Source: Constrictibacter sp. MBR-5
GTDB taxonomy: Bacteria; Pseudomonadota; Alphaproteobacteria; JAJUGE01
NCBI RefSeq assembly: GCF_040549485.1
Contig: NZ_JBEPTK010000001.1
Span: 496,001 to 560,000 of the forward strand
Direction of reading: 5' to 3'
DNA length: 64,000 nt
In this document: positions 9,537 through 18,358 of the stretch, one piece after another
Layout of the letters: each line of letters starts with the position of its first letter
How positions within the stretch are numbered: the stretch's first letter is position 1
Notes under the pieces: model-generated
Seen by the model: only the letters and a program-made list of their open reading frames with translations
Told to the model about the DNA's origin: nothing
Databases searched by the model: none
Translations under genes and position numbers: made by a program

Positions 9537-10499
9537 ATGACGGGGTCGGTGCTGCTCGACATCGGGATCGGCCTGATGTTCGTCTATCTGTCGCTCAGCC
9601 TAATCGTCACGGCGGCGGCGGAACTCCTCAACAGTGTGGTCAACATCCGCGCGCAGCATCTCCGCAGGGGGATCGAACTTCTGCTGGACGACAGGCGGCT
9701 CGCGAAGGCCTTCTACGCGCATCCGCTGATCTCCGGCCTCACCACCCGACGACGCTGGCTGCGCTACGGCGGACGCGAGGGCGGCCCCTCCTACATCCCG
9801 CGCGAGATCTTCGTCGCCGTCCTGCAGGACGTGCTCGCCGAGAAATATCCCAACGTCGCCCACGCCGATCTCGCGGCGCTGATCGCGGCACTGCCCCCGA
9901 ACAATTCGATGGAGCGCTCCATCAGCGCGCTGATGGCCTCGGCGCAGACCGCCGTCGCCGATGCGCAGGCGGCGACGGCCAAGTGGTTCGACGACGCGAT
10001 GGAACGCGTCTCCGGCAACACCAAGCGCTTCTCGCAGATGGCGACCCTGGGGATCGGCCTGATCCTGGCGGTCGGGCTCGACGTCAGCACGATCGAACTG
10101 TTCCGTACGCTCGCGCGCGACGAGGTGCAGCGCACCGCATACCGCGAAGCGGCCATGGCCGCCGTCGCGCGCGGCACGCCCGCCACCGATGCCTGCCAAG
10201 CCGAACGCAAGGCCCAGGAACCCTACACCTCCGCGCCCGCCGCGGACCGGCCGGTGCTCGATGCGAAGATCGCCGCCGAATGCGTCGTCGAGGTCACGCG
10301 GACGGCGCTGAGCGACCTGCCCGGCGTGACCCTCGGCTGGCAGCGGGATCCCTTCGCCGACGTGCTGACCGGCGTGCGCGCCGTGCTCGGCTGGATCCTG
10401 ACGGCCCTCGCCCTCTCCCTGGGCGCGCCCTTCTGGTTCGACCTGCTCTCGAAGGTGGTGCGGATCCGCGGCGCGGGCGTCAAGCCGGACGCGAAGTGA
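9537..10499 (+). CDS. uncharacterised three-helix membrane protein
   Basis: 320 aa with a strong GGGAGGGG ribosome-binding site. There is an N-terminal hydrophobic segment at about residues 6-28 (IGIGLMFVYLSLSLIVTAAAE). A hydrophilic region of ~130 residues follows, then a second helix near 168-186 and a third near 284-303 ending in LSLGAPFWFDLL. I recognise this pattern from uncharacterised bacterial membrane proteins but know no function. It is coupled by a 4-base overlap to the next small membrane gene, so the two probably form a unit. It lies between the efflux operon and the second sigma/anti-sigma pair. Confidence 0.7.
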   Translation: MTGSVLLDIGIGLMFVYLSLSLIVTAAAELLNSVVNIRAQHLRRGIELLLDDRRLAKAFYAHPLISGLTTRRRWLRYGGREGGPSYIPREIFVAVLQDVLAEKYPNVAHADLAALIAALPPNNSMERSISALMASAQTAVADAQAATAKWFDDAMERVSGNTKRFSQMATLGIGLILAVGLDVSTIELFRTLARDEVQRTAYREAAMAAVARGTPATDACQAERKAQEPYTSAPAADRPVLDAKIAAECVVEVTRTALSDLPGVTLGWQRDPFADVLTGVRAVLGWILTALALSLGAPFWFDLLSKVVRIRGAGVKPDAK

Positions 10500-10807
10500 C
10501 GACGCCCCGCCGGCGGTTCGCCGAATTCTTCGCCGCCCGCTGGCGCGGTGCGGTGCCGCTGCGGCGCGTCTTCTGGTGGGACATGCTGGTCGTCGGGTCG
10601 GCGATCAACGTCGCCGCGGCCATGGCGGCACTCCTGGCCCTGTCGCTCGGTGTTCCCGGCGCGGCGGCCGTGGCGCTCTTCCTCGCACCGCTGCCCTACA
10701 ACCTGTTCCTGACCGCAGCGGTCTGGCGGACCGCCCCGCAAGACTCTTCAGGGATGGCGGCCAGGGCGGTCGCGACGGTCTGGTGCGTCGTCGTCACCTT
10801 GGTCTGA
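10496..10807 (+). CDS. small membrane protein coupled to the preceding gene
   Basis: 103 aa from a GTG at 10496 that overlaps the upstream stop as GTGA. A basic N-terminus (TTPRRRFAEFFAARWRG) precedes two or three hydrophobic stretches: about residues 29-55 (MLVVGSAINVAAAMAALL), about 58-75, and the C-terminal 20 residues ending in VVVTLV. It is probably an inner-membrane partner of the 320-residue protein. No family was recognised. The tight overlap and topology are the only support. Confidence 0.6.
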   Translation: MTTPRRRFAEFFAARWRGAVPLRRVFWWDMLVVGSAINVAAAMAALLALSLGVPGAAAVALFLAPLPYNLFLTAAVWRTAPQDSSGMAARAVATVWCVVVTLV

Positions 10808-10894
10808 CACGCGCGGCCGCGCGGCGGCGGCGCATTCCGAAAAGAAAATCGACCCGGCCGGGATTAACCGGCCCGATGGCGCCGTATACCGGAC

Positions 10895-11437
10895 ATGAGC
10901 CCGCCCGCCTCCCGCTTCGACGTCATCGGTCAGCTGGTGCCCCTGCGCCGCTATGCCCGGTCGCTGGCGCGCGACGAGAGCGATGCGGAAGACCTGGTGC
11001 ACGACGCCCTCGTCCGGGCGTACGAGAAACGCGGTCAGTTCCGTCCGGGAAACAGCCTGCGCGGCTGGCTCCTGTCGATCGTCCACAACACCTTCGTCGA
11101 CAGCGTGCGCGCCCGGCGCTCGGCGGTCGTGCGGCTGGAGCGGGCGGCGGAAACCGTGCCGGACCTGGGCCAGCCGACACAGGAGCATGCGGTCCGCCTC
11201 GCCGAGGTGCGGCGGACCTTCATGCAGCTGCCCGACGAACAGCGCGCCGCCCTTCACCTCGTGTCGATCGAGGGCCTGTCGTACCAGGAGGCGGCCGCCA
11301 CCCTTGGGATACCCGTGGGCACGCTGATGTCGCGGCTCGGCCGCGGGCGCGCCGCGCTGCGCGCGATCGAGGAGGGCGACCGGCCCGGCGCCGCGCGGCT
11401 CAGGATCGTGGGAGGAACCGATGACCCCACCGACTGA
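10895..11437 (+). CDS. ECF-family RNA polymerase sigma factor (second copy)
   Basis: 180 aa. Region 2 contains LRRYARSLARDESDAEDLVHDA and LRGWLLSIVHNTFVD. Region 4 contains YQEAAATLGIPVGTLMSRLGRGR, the helix-turn-helix for the -35 element. It resembles the sigma factor at 167-685 in order, length and motifs, and both are followed by an overlapping membrane anti-sigma gene. That suggests ancient duplication or parallel recruitment within 10 kb. The stop lies 17 bases inside the anti-sigma gene. The target promoters are unknown. Confidence 0.92.
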   Translation: MSPPASRFDVIGQLVPLRRYARSLARDESDAEDLVHDALVRAYEKRGQFRPGNSLRGWLLSIVHNTFVDSVRARRSAVVRLERAAETVPDLGQPTQEHAVRLAEVRRTFMQLPDEQRAALHLVSIEGLSYQEAAATLGIPVGTLMSRLGRGRAALRAIEEGDRPGAARLRIVGGTDDPTD

Positions 11438-12194
11438 TCCGATCACCGATGCCGACCTGCAGGCCTATGTCGACGAGCAACTCGACGTGCCGCGGCGGAT
11501 CGAGGTCGAGGCACATCTGTCGCATCATCCGACCGTGGCCGCCCGCATCATGTCGGACCTGCGCACGCGCGACGAACTGCGCCTTGCGCTGGCCGACAGG
11601 CCGACCTTCGCCCGCATCGCCACGGGAGAGGCGGCGCGCCGGCTCGAGCGGGGCCTGAGCCGCAGCCGTCTGCTCGACCGCTTCCGCCGGATCGCGGCGC
11701 TGCTCGTGGTGGGCGCGATCGGCTGGACGGCCCACGCCCAATTCGGCGCCACCCCGATCGGCGACGTGATCGCGTCGACCCCGCCGCCGCCCTTCGTCGA
11801 GGAGGCGGTCATGGCGCATCGCACGACGCTGGTGCGGGCGGGCATGCCGTCGCAGCCGGAGATCGCCGCATTCGATCGCGACGAGATACGCGCCGCCACG
11901 GGTATCGTCCTGCCGGTTCTGCCGGAACGATGGCGGATCGCCGACGTCCAAATCTTTCCGTCGAAGTTCGGCCCCAGCGTCGAGATGTCGATCAGGACCG
12001 AGGCCGCGATCCCGCTCTCGCTCTTCGCGGTGCGGCCCGGCGCCTTCGACGTACGCGACCCCGCCTCCGCCCCCTACGGCGACATGATGGCGGCCTACTG
12101 GCAGATCGGCGACGTCGCCTACGCGCTCGTCGCAGAGACCGGCGCGCCGGACCTGGACCGGGCGGCCGAGGGTCTCGCGAGGACCCTCTACTGA
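11421..12194 (+). CDS. single-pass membrane anti-sigma factor (second copy)
   Basis: 257 aa. The N-terminal anti-sigma pattern (DADLQAYVDEQLDVPRRIEV, then EAHLSHHP) is close to that of RskA/ChrR-like regulators but without a complete zinc site. One hydrophobic helix lies at about residues 90-107, and a ~150-residue domain that is probably periplasmic follows. The start overlaps the sigma gene by 17 bases. The shared architecture with the protein at 682-1482 (N-terminal Tyr-Val-Asp helix, one TM, Leu-rich C-domain) argues that both pairs work alike. Confidence 0.82.
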   Translation: MTPPTDPITDADLQAYVDEQLDVPRRIEVEAHLSHHPTVAARIMSDLRTRDELRLALADRPTFARIATGEAARRLERGLSRSRLLDRFRRIAALLVVGAIGWTAHAQFGATPIGDVIASTPPPPFVEEAVMAHRTTLVRAGMPSQPEIAAFDRDEIRAATGIVLPVLPERWRIADVQIFPSKFGPSVEMSIRTEAAIPLSLFAVRPGAFDVRDPASAPYGDMMAAYWQIGDVAYALVAETGAPDLDRAAEGLARTLY

Positions 12195-12231
12195 CCCTTC
12201 TTCAACAACCCACTATCGACGGGAAACAGCG

Positions 12232-12948
12232 ATGAACATGCCCAACTACGGCTGGCAGGCCGCCCCCACCCAGGCCGACTACGCCGCGTTCGACGAAGGC
12301 CTGCGCCGGCATATGCTTCGCGTCTACAACTATATCGGGCTGGGGCTCGTCCTGACCGGCATCGTCTCCTTCGTCGTCGGCACCACCCCCGCACTCTACG
12401 TGCCGATCTTCTCGACCCCGCTGAAGTGGGTGGCGATCTTCGCGCCCCTCGCCTTCGTGATGATCTTCTCCTTCCGCATCCAGTCGATGACGGCGGCCGG
12501 CGCGCAGGCCATGTACTGGGCGTTCTGCGCCGTCATGGGCGTCTCGCTCGCCTCGATCTTCCTGGTCTTCACCGGGACCAGCATCGCCCGGACCTTCTTC
12601 ATCGCGGCGTCGATGTTCGGCGCGATGAGCCTCTACGGCTACACGACCAAGCGCGACCTCTCGAAGTTCGGCTCGTTCCTGATCATGGGACTGATCGGCG
12701 TGGTCATCGCCAGCGTGGTCAACATCTTCCTCGGCTCGAGCGCGCTCCAGTTCGCCGTGTCGGTCATCGGCATCCTGGTGTTCATCGGCCTGACCGCGTG
12801 GGACACCCAGCGTATCAAGACGGAATATGCCGAGCACGCCGGTGCCGAGGCGAACCAGAAGCTGGCCGTGATGGGCGCTTTCTCGCTCTATCTCAATTTC
12901 GTCAACATCTTCCAGCTTCTGCTGCACTTCACCGGCGAGCGCGAATAG
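12232..12948 (+). CDS. Bax inhibitor-1/YccA family membrane protein
   Basis: 238 aa with about seven membrane helices and the family's ending, in which a helix (FVNIFQLLLHF) follows the acidic/aromatic stretch AWDTQRIK. Conserved features include the N-terminal RHMLRVYNYIGLGL and TAWDTQRIKTEYAE. Members are pH-gated ion leak channels or modulators of membrane proteases (YccA with FtsH); which applies here is unknown. It sits 37 bases after the anti-sigma gene and is followed by a DUF2076 gene on the same strand, so the four genes may be co-transcribed. Confidence 0.93.
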   Translation: MNMPNYGWQAAPTQADYAAFDEGLRRHMLRVYNYIGLGLVLTGIVSFVVGTTPALYVPIFSTPLKWVAIFAPLAFVMIFSFRIQSMTAAGAQAMYWAFCAVMGVSLASIFLVFTGTSIARTFFIAASMFGAMSLYGYTTKRDLSKFGSFLIMGLIGVVIASVVNIFLGSSALQFAVSVIGILVFIGLTAWDTQRIKTEYAEHAGAEANQKLAVMGAFSLYLNFVNIFQLLLHFTGERE

Positions 12949-12978
12949 GTCGCTCGGTCCGCAAGGGAGACGATCGAG

Positions 12979-13617
12979 ATGGATAGCCAGGATCGCCGCG
13001 CCATCGAGGAGCTGTTCGGCCGGCTGGGCGAGGTCGAGCGGCAGGCCGGTCCGCGGGACGCCGAGTCGGAGACGTTCATCCGGCATCGCATCGCCGAGCA
13101 GCCCGGTGCGCCCTACTTCATGGCGCAGACGATCGTGATGCAGACCGCCGCCCTCGAAGCCGCGCAGCGGCGGATCGAGGAGTTGGAACGGCAGGCGCCA
13201 TCCCGCTCCGCCGAAAGCACGGCGGGTTCGGGCGCAGGTCCGTGGGCGGGCTTCCTCGGCGCCCGCCAGGGAGCCGCCGCGACGCGCGGCGGCTCGCTCC
13301 CGGCCGCCGGTGGGGGGCGCGGCTCCATGCTGCCCGCCTCGCCGCCGGCTCAGCCGGCGGCAGCGGCGGCACCGACCGCCCGGGGCGGCGGCTTCCTCGC
13401 CGGGGCAGCACAGACGGCGATGGGCGTGGCGGGCGGCGTGCTGCTCGGCAACGCCCTCGCCGGCATGTTCGGCGGCAATCCAGCTGCGGCAGCGGCACCG
13501 GCCCCTGCCGAAGACGCGCCGGCCGACGAAACCGGGCACACCGACGAGCCTGGAGGCGAAGAGGGTGGCGGCTTTTTCGACTCGCTGTTCGGCGGCGGCG
13601 ACGACGAACAGTTCTGA
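12979..13617 (+). CDS. DUF2076 domain protein
   Basis: 212 aa. The N-terminal ~70 residues carry the DUF2076 pattern (DRRAIEELFGRLGEVERQ, then QPGAPYFMAQTIVMQ and a coiled coil ALEAAQRRIEELERQ). A low-complexity Gly/Ala/Pro linker follows, then a glycine-zipper-like hydrophobic patch (AQTAMGVAGGVLLGNALAGMFGG) and an acidic tail ending in GGGFFDSLFGGGDDEQF. No signal peptide is visible. Function is unknown. It is 30 bases downstream of the Bax-inhibitor-like gene and probably co-transcribed. Confidence 0.88.
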   Translation: MDSQDRRAIEELFGRLGEVERQAGPRDAESETFIRHRIAEQPGAPYFMAQTIVMQTAALEAAQRRIEELERQAPSRSAESTAGSGAGPWAGFLGARQGAAATRGGSLPAAGGGRGSMLPASPPAQPAAAAAPTARGGGFLAGAAQTAMGVAGGVLLGNALAGMFGGNPAAAAAPAPAEDAPADETGHTDEPGGEEGGGFFDSLFGGGDDEQF

Positions 13618-13647
13618 TCTGGGCCGCGACGGTCCGCCGTTCCCGGG

Positions 13648-14784
13648 TCAGTCGAGGGCGCGTGCCCACGCCCGCAGGTCGTCGACAAACAGGCCCGGTT
13701 CTTCCATCGCCGCGAAATGGCCGCCGCGCGGCTGGTCCGTCCAGCGGGTCAGCGCGTAGCCGCGCTCGACCCAGCTGCGCGGCGGCGTCGGCGAGCGCGG
13801 GTCGCTGAACGCGGCGAAGGCCGTGGGCACGGTGACCCGCGTCCCCGCCGGCATCCGGCGCACCCCCTCCGCGGTGGCGCCGTTGTAGTACCAGGCCGCC
13901 GTGGTGAAGGCGTCGTTCATGACGTAGATCATCACGCAGGTCAGTAGCTGGTCCATGCTGAAGACCTCGTCGAACCGGCGCGTCCGCAGGTCGGCCCAGT
14001 CGTGGAAGCGCTCGACGATCCAGGCCGCCTGGGCCACCGGGTTGCCCGTCATCGCATAGGCCAGCGACTGCGGCTTGGTCATCTGCAGGTGCGAGTAGCC
14101 GCCGAGCCGCTGCTGCGTGTCGTCGAAGGCGGCCTTCCAGGCCAGCTCCTCGGCCCCCGCCGGCTCCGCATCCGGCTGGACCAGCAGGTAGTTCAGGTGG
14201 ATACCGCGCACCGCCTCGGCATGCTCCAGCGCCAGCCAGGCACTGACGGCCGAACCCCAGTCGCCGCCCTGCGCCAGATAGCGCGGATAGCCGAAGCCCT
14301 CGCGCATCAGCCGGTCGAACAGGCGGGCCGTCGTGCGTGCGCCGATCGGGTAGGCCGGCTTGCCGGAGAAACCGAAGCCGGGCAGCGACGGCACGACCAG
14401 GTCGAACGCGTCCTCCGCCCGGCCGCCATGGCGCGACGGGAAGGCCAGCGGCTCGATCGCCTGCCAGAATTCGTGCACAGACCCTGGCCAGCCGTGCGTC
14501 AGGATCAGCGGCCGGCGTCCCTCCGCCTCGCCGACCACGTGCACGGCATGGACGTCGATGTCCTCGACGCGGACCTTGAACTGCGGAAAGCGGTTCAGGT
14601 CGGCCGCCGCGGCCTGGGCGTCGAAGCCGTCGACCCAGTAGGCGCACAGCGCCGCCAGGAAATCCGGATCGCAGCCATACCGCCAGCCGGCGTCGCGCGG
14701 CGACGGCGGCGCCTCGTAGCGCCGCACCGCCGCGCGCAGCGCGGCCAGCCGCGCCTCGTCCCAGACGACCTCAAACCGTTCCAT
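13648..14784 (-). CDS. epoxide hydrolase (alpha/beta-hydrolase fold)
   Basis: 378 aa. An N-terminal epoxide-hydrolase lid region (about residues 1-90) precedes the alpha/beta core. The oxyanion motif is HGWPGS (97-102), the nucleophile aspartate is in GGDWGS (D175) and the catalytic histidine is in GGHFAAMEEP (H356). It should open an epoxide to a diol in the cytoplasm; the substrate is unknown. It follows the sensor kinase gene on the minus strand by about 70 bases, so it may be the last gene of that run, but the functional link is weak. Confidence 0.9.
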   Translation of the reverse strand: MERFEVVWDEARLAALRAAVRRYEAPPSPRDAGWRYGCDPDFLAALCAYWVDGFDAQAAAADLNRFPQFKVRVEDIDVHAVHVVGEAEGRRPLILTHGWPGSVHEFWQAIEPLAFPSRHGGRAEDAFDLVVPSLPGFGFSGKPAYPIGARTTARLFDRLMREGFGYPRYLAQGGDWGSAVSAWLALEHAEAVRGIHLNYLLVQPDAEPAGAEELAWKAAFDDTQQRLGGYSHLQMTKPQSLAYAMTGNPVAQAAWIVERFHDWADLRTRRFDEVFSMDQLLTCVMIYVMNDAFTTAAWYYNGATAEGVRRMPAGTRVTVPTAFAAFSDPRSPTPPRSWVERGYALTRWTDQPRGGHFAAMEEPGLFVDDLRAWARALD

Positions 14785-14853
14785 GCGGCACCTCCGCGAT
14801 CGGCGTGACCTGACCGATGATGCCGCGTTGCGTACCCGAGAGACAGGCTGCGC

Positions 14854-16818
14854 TTACGCCGCGGCCGAGAGAGCGGGATCGGCTGCCGGCAGGACGACCT
14901 CCACCGTGGTGCCCTCGCCCGGCCTGCTGCGGATCTCGAGGCGGCCGCCGTGCAGTTCGACCAGGGCCTTGGTCAGCGGCAGGCCCAGGCCGGTGCCCTC
15001 GTATTTCCGCGCCAGCCGGCTGTCGACCTGACTGAAGGCCTCCAGCGCCAGCGGAATCTCCTCCGGCGCCATGCCGATCCCGGTGTCGGAGACGGCGATG
15101 CGGACGAAGCCGGGCTCGTCCTGCGCTGCGCCGACGGCGATGCGCCCGCTCGCGGGCGTGAACTTGACGGCATTCGCGATCAGGTTCAGCAGGATCTGCC
15201 GCGCCCGGACCGGATCGGCCATCACCCGCAGCGGCGGCTCGGGCGCGACGACCTCGAAGTGCAGCGACGCACGCGTGCACTGGTCGTAGACCATCTTCCG
15301 GCAGGCGGCGAACAGGCTTGCGACGTCCAGGGGCACCGGCTCGACCTGCAGCTTGCCGGACTCGCTGCGCGCCACGTCCAGCACGTCGTTGATGACGCTC
15401 AGCAGGTGCCGGCCGCTTCCGAGGATGTCGTCCGCATACTCCTTGTACTTCGGCGCGAGCGGCCCGAACGCCTCCATCGACATCATCTCGGAGAAGCCGA
15501 TCACGGCGTTCAGCGGCGTCCGCAGTTCGTGGCTCATGTTGGTGAGGAACTGCGTCTTGCTCCGGCTGCCCGCCTCGGCGCGCTCCTTGGCCGCCCGCAG
15601 CTCGCTCTCGCGCTCCTTGAGCGAGCTGATGTCGCCGATCATCGCGATCATGCCACCTTCGGCGGTCCGGCTGCGGCTGATGCGCAGCCAGCGGCCGCCG
15701 GCGATCTCCAGTTCGCAGACGGAAGGCAGCGGGTCGACGAGCAGCCGCTGCGTCACCGCCGCCGCGGTGCCGGCGGCGAACACGCCCTGCTCGATCGCGG
15801 TCGCGACGAGCGCCTCGAAGGATGCCCCCTCGGCGACGCGACCTTCGATCATGGGCGCGAACTTGGTCACCTGGCTGTTGGCGACCACCACCGCCCCCGA
15901 CGCGTCCACGAGGACGACGCCGTCGCGAGAGTTCTCAATCGCGTCGACCAAGCGGCCTTGGGCATGGCGGCGCCGCGCCACCTCATCGGCCATCATCGAC
16001 CGGATGCTGTCGCGCATCACCTCCATCGAGGCGAGCAGCGCCCCCAACTCGTCGCGGCTCGCGGTCGGGATCGGCGTGTCGAGTTCGCCGCGAGCGATCC
16101 GCGCCGCCACGTCGGAGGCCGCCCGTACCGGCCGCAGGATCATGCGGACGAGGAGGAAGGCGATCGCCGCGGCGACGATCAGGGCGACCACCGTGGCGGC
16201 CATATAGAACCGGCGGTTCTGCTCGATCACCCTCAGGGCGCGCTGCCGCCCGATGAACCCGTCGCCCGCGGCCAGGTTGACGAGGATGTCCAGCTGTTCG
16301 CGCGCGGCGTCCGCCGCCTGGTCGAGCAGCGGCCAGGCGTCCAGCCCCGCGCCGGCATCTCGCCGTACCGCGTCCCATCGGGCCACCGCCCTGCGGACCT
16401 CGGCCGCGGCTCCCTCGGCGCGCGCCGTCGCCGATCGGCCGGCGACGATGTCGAGGTCGTCGTACAGGTCGAGCAGGATCTCCTCGGAACGCTGCGACAG
16501 CCTCTCCCGGGCGACGGGATCGGCCTCCAGCGCCGAGCGGGCGGCGACCGCCTCCAGGGCGTTGAAGTTGGCGAGCGCCGCGCGGGCATAGTTGATCGCC
16601 ATCAGGGGCTCGTCATAGGTGCGCGCGACCAGGCGGCCCGATTCGCCGATCCAGCGCACGCCCTGATAACCCAGCAGGCCGGTGATCGCGGCCATGGCGA
16701 GGAAGGCAAGGAAAATCTTCCGACGAAGGGTCGACGATAGCCCGCCAGCGCCGCGTCGCGCGGCCTTCGCCGGCGATCCGGAGGCGCTTTGCCGCTCGTC
16801 GATCAGCTGTTCAGACAT
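14854..16818 (-). CDS. membrane sensor histidine kinase (HAMP-PAS-HisKA-HATPase)
   Basis: 654 aa. TM1 is at about residues 34-52, then a ~150-residue helical periplasmic domain, and TM2 at about 205-228. A HAMP linker (RMILRPVRAASDVAARIARG) and a PAS domain at about 300-410 follow. The phospho-acceptor is in NMSHELRTPLNAV (about H429). The ATP-binding domain has NLIANAVKF, DTGIGMAPEE and GTGLGLPLTK. No response regulator is adjacent, so its partner is elsewhere. It starts 22 bases after the cupredoxin gene and is the third gene of a catalase-cupredoxin-kinase run, which suggests redox or oxidant sensing. Confidence 0.93.
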   Translation of the reverse strand: MSEQLIDERQSASGSPAKAARRGAGGLSSTLRRKIFLAFLAMAAITGLLGYQGVRWIGESGRLVARTYDEPLMAINYARAALANFNALEAVAARSALEADPVARERLSQRSEEILLDLYDDLDIVAGRSATARAEGAAAEVRRAVARWDAVRRDAGAGLDAWPLLDQAADAAREQLDILVNLAAGDGFIGRQRALRVIEQNRRFYMAATVVALIVAAAIAFLLVRMILRPVRAASDVAARIARGELDTPIPTASRDELGALLASMEVMRDSIRSMMADEVARRRHAQGRLVDAIENSRDGVVLVDASGAVVVANSQVTKFAPMIEGRVAEGASFEALVATAIEQGVFAAGTAAAVTQRLLVDPLPSVCELEIAGGRWLRISRSRTAEGGMIAMIGDISSLKERESELRAAKERAEAGSRSKTQFLTNMSHELRTPLNAVIGFSEMMSMEAFGPLAPKYKEYADDILGSGRHLLSVINDVLDVARSESGKLQVEPVPLDVASLFAACRKMVYDQCTRASLHFEVVAPEPPLRVMADPVRARQILLNLIANAVKFTPASGRIAVGAAQDEPGFVRIAVSDTGIGMAPEEIPLALEAFSQVDSRLARKYEGTGLGLPLTKALVELHGGRLEIRSRPGEGTTVEVVLPAADPALSAAA

Positions 16819-16840
16819 GGTCGCCCGGGTCGCCCGTTGC

Positions 16841-17188
16841 CTACCTGACGTCGACGATCAGCCGCATCTTCGGATGGATGCCGCACAGCACATCGAAACG
16901 CCCCCGCTTGGGAAAGGACACGGCGACGATCTCGCCGGACTTCTGCTCGCCGGAATCGAACGTGAACCCGTCCGCCTCGATGTAGACGTGATGGAGCAGC
17001 CCGGCATCGTCGTTCTGGACGGCGACCGTGTCGCCGCGGGCGATCGTCAGGTGCGGCGGATCGAATGCGCGCCCCTTCTGCGACACGCGGTAGGTGGCAC
17101 CGGCCAGCGCCACGCTGCCGCCGACTGCTAAGCCCCCGGCGAGCAGGACGGCGAGCACCCAGGCGCGGCTGCTTCGGCGCATCGTCAC
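16841..17188 (-). CDS. cupredoxin-like secreted copper protein
   Basis: 115 aa. A basic start and hydrophobic signal end near ALAGA (residue ~31), so export to the periplasm is expected. The mature part is a plastocyanin/azurin-like fold, in the group often labelled methylamine-utilisation protein. Candidate type-1 copper ligands are His in LLHHVY (66/67), Cys102, His105 and Met108 in LCGIHPKM. It could carry electrons to or from the catalase-like haem protein encoded just upstream, whose stop overlaps its start by 4 bases. The copper site is read from spacing and not proven. Confidence 0.88.
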   Translation of the reverse strand: MTMRRSSRAWVLAVLLAGGLAVGGSVALAGATYRVSQKGRAFDPPHLTIARGDTVAVQNDDAGLLHHVYIEADGFTFDSGEQKSGEIVAVSFPKRGRFDVLCGIHPKMRLIVDVR

Positions 17189-18243
17189 TGGGCGGCCTGC
17201 TCTTCGGGGGCGCGTATCGAAAAGGACTTGGCGTAGGCCCGCGACCGGGCCGTCAGCATCGGGTCCCCGGACGTGTCGATCCCGTCGACGAGGTTCAGGG
17301 GCGTGAAGAGCAGCCGCCGCTCCGTCGCGGGGTTGTCGGCGGCGATCCGGCGGATCGTCAGCGCGCCGAGATCGATCTGGCGACGGTCTTCCGGCCAGAG
17401 GATGGTTCCGTCGGTGATCGGATCGCCCGGATCGGCGATCTGGAGTATCAGCCGGAACTGGGCCGCTCCTCGTGCCAGCCGGTCCACCAACTCCGCCGCC
17501 AGGAAGTCCGCGGGGCGCGCGGCGGCCACGGCCGGATCGAGATGGTCGGTGCCGCCGACGGGCACGATCCGGTAGCGGCCATGGACCGATCGCCCCTCGG
17601 CATTCTCGAACCGGAACGCGTTCACGCCGAAGAAGGCCTCCGCCGCATAGCTCGACGGGATCGGCTTCGGATGATCGAGAAAGCGCCGGGCCGCCGGGTG
17701 CGCCGCCGCGAAGCGATCGAGCGGGGTCGGCGCGGCGACGTCCGGCCCGCTGGCAGCGGCCGCCTGCAGGAAACCGAGGAACGCCTCGGGCGTCGCGGCG
17801 GGGAAGCCGTCGTAGGAGTGGGCGACGATGTCGGTCGACCCCTCCGGCAGCAGGAACTTGAGGGATAGCCCGCGCGGGCTCGCATGCGGGGTGCCCGAGG
17901 CGACGGCGGGCGTCCCGGCGAAATCGGAGAAGCGGAAGACGACCGCGACCTCAACGCCCTGCATGTGCGGCGCCCGCGTGACCGCGCGCGCTTCGGGCGA
18001 GGCGATGAAGCTCCCTTCGCATACGAGGCCCTTGGCATGCACGGCACGATAGCCTTCGTGGACGCCGAACAGATCGTTGAACGCGTGGACGAGTCGCACC
18101 GGCGTCGAGGCCGGCGCCGCCTGGGCCGCCACCGGTACGGCCGCAAGGGCCGCGACCAGTGTCGCCAGGATCGCGGCACGCCGCACGATCACGGCGGCGG
18201 CACCGCATGCCGCGGGTACGGCGAGCTTGGACGGCAGGCTCAT
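17185..18243 (-). CDS. catalase-family haem peroxidase (SrpA-like), exported
   Basis: 352 aa, much shorter than classic catalases (~480+), as in SrpA-type proteins. A hydrophobic segment near residues 20-43 ending AAQAAPA suggests export. The distal histidine is in GYRAVHAKG (H69), and the proximal haem tyrosine is probably Y337 in ARSRAYAKSF. The catalase core pattern VVFRFSDFAG is present. It would act on peroxides in the periplasm. It overlaps the cupredoxin gene by 4 bases and heads the run that includes the sensor kinase, an arrangement that suggests peroxide handling tied to signalling. Confidence 0.88.
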   Translation of the reverse strand: MSLPSKLAVPAACGAAAVIVRRAAILATLVAALAAVPVAAQAAPASTPVRLVHAFNDLFGVHEGYRAVHAKGLVCEGSFIASPEARAVTRAPHMQGVEVAVVFRFSDFAGTPAVASGTPHASPRGLSLKFLLPEGSTDIVAHSYDGFPAATPEAFLGFLQAAAASGPDVAAPTPLDRFAAAHPAARRFLDHPKPIPSSYAAEAFFGVNAFRFENAEGRSVHGRYRIVPVGGTDHLDPAVAAARPADFLAAELVDRLARGAAQFRLILQIADPGDPITDGTILWPEDRRQIDLGALTIRRIAADNPATERRLLFTPLNLVDGIDTSGDPMLTARSRAYAKSFSIRAPEEQAAQ

Positions 18244-18358
18244 GAAAGCGACCCGAAGGATGACGGAGACCGGCTCGGCGGCGATCTGGCGCCACTACGG
18301 CGCGATCGCCATAGCCTGCGCGAACACGATTAATGCGGCGTAAAGCGCGCGCGCCGGG

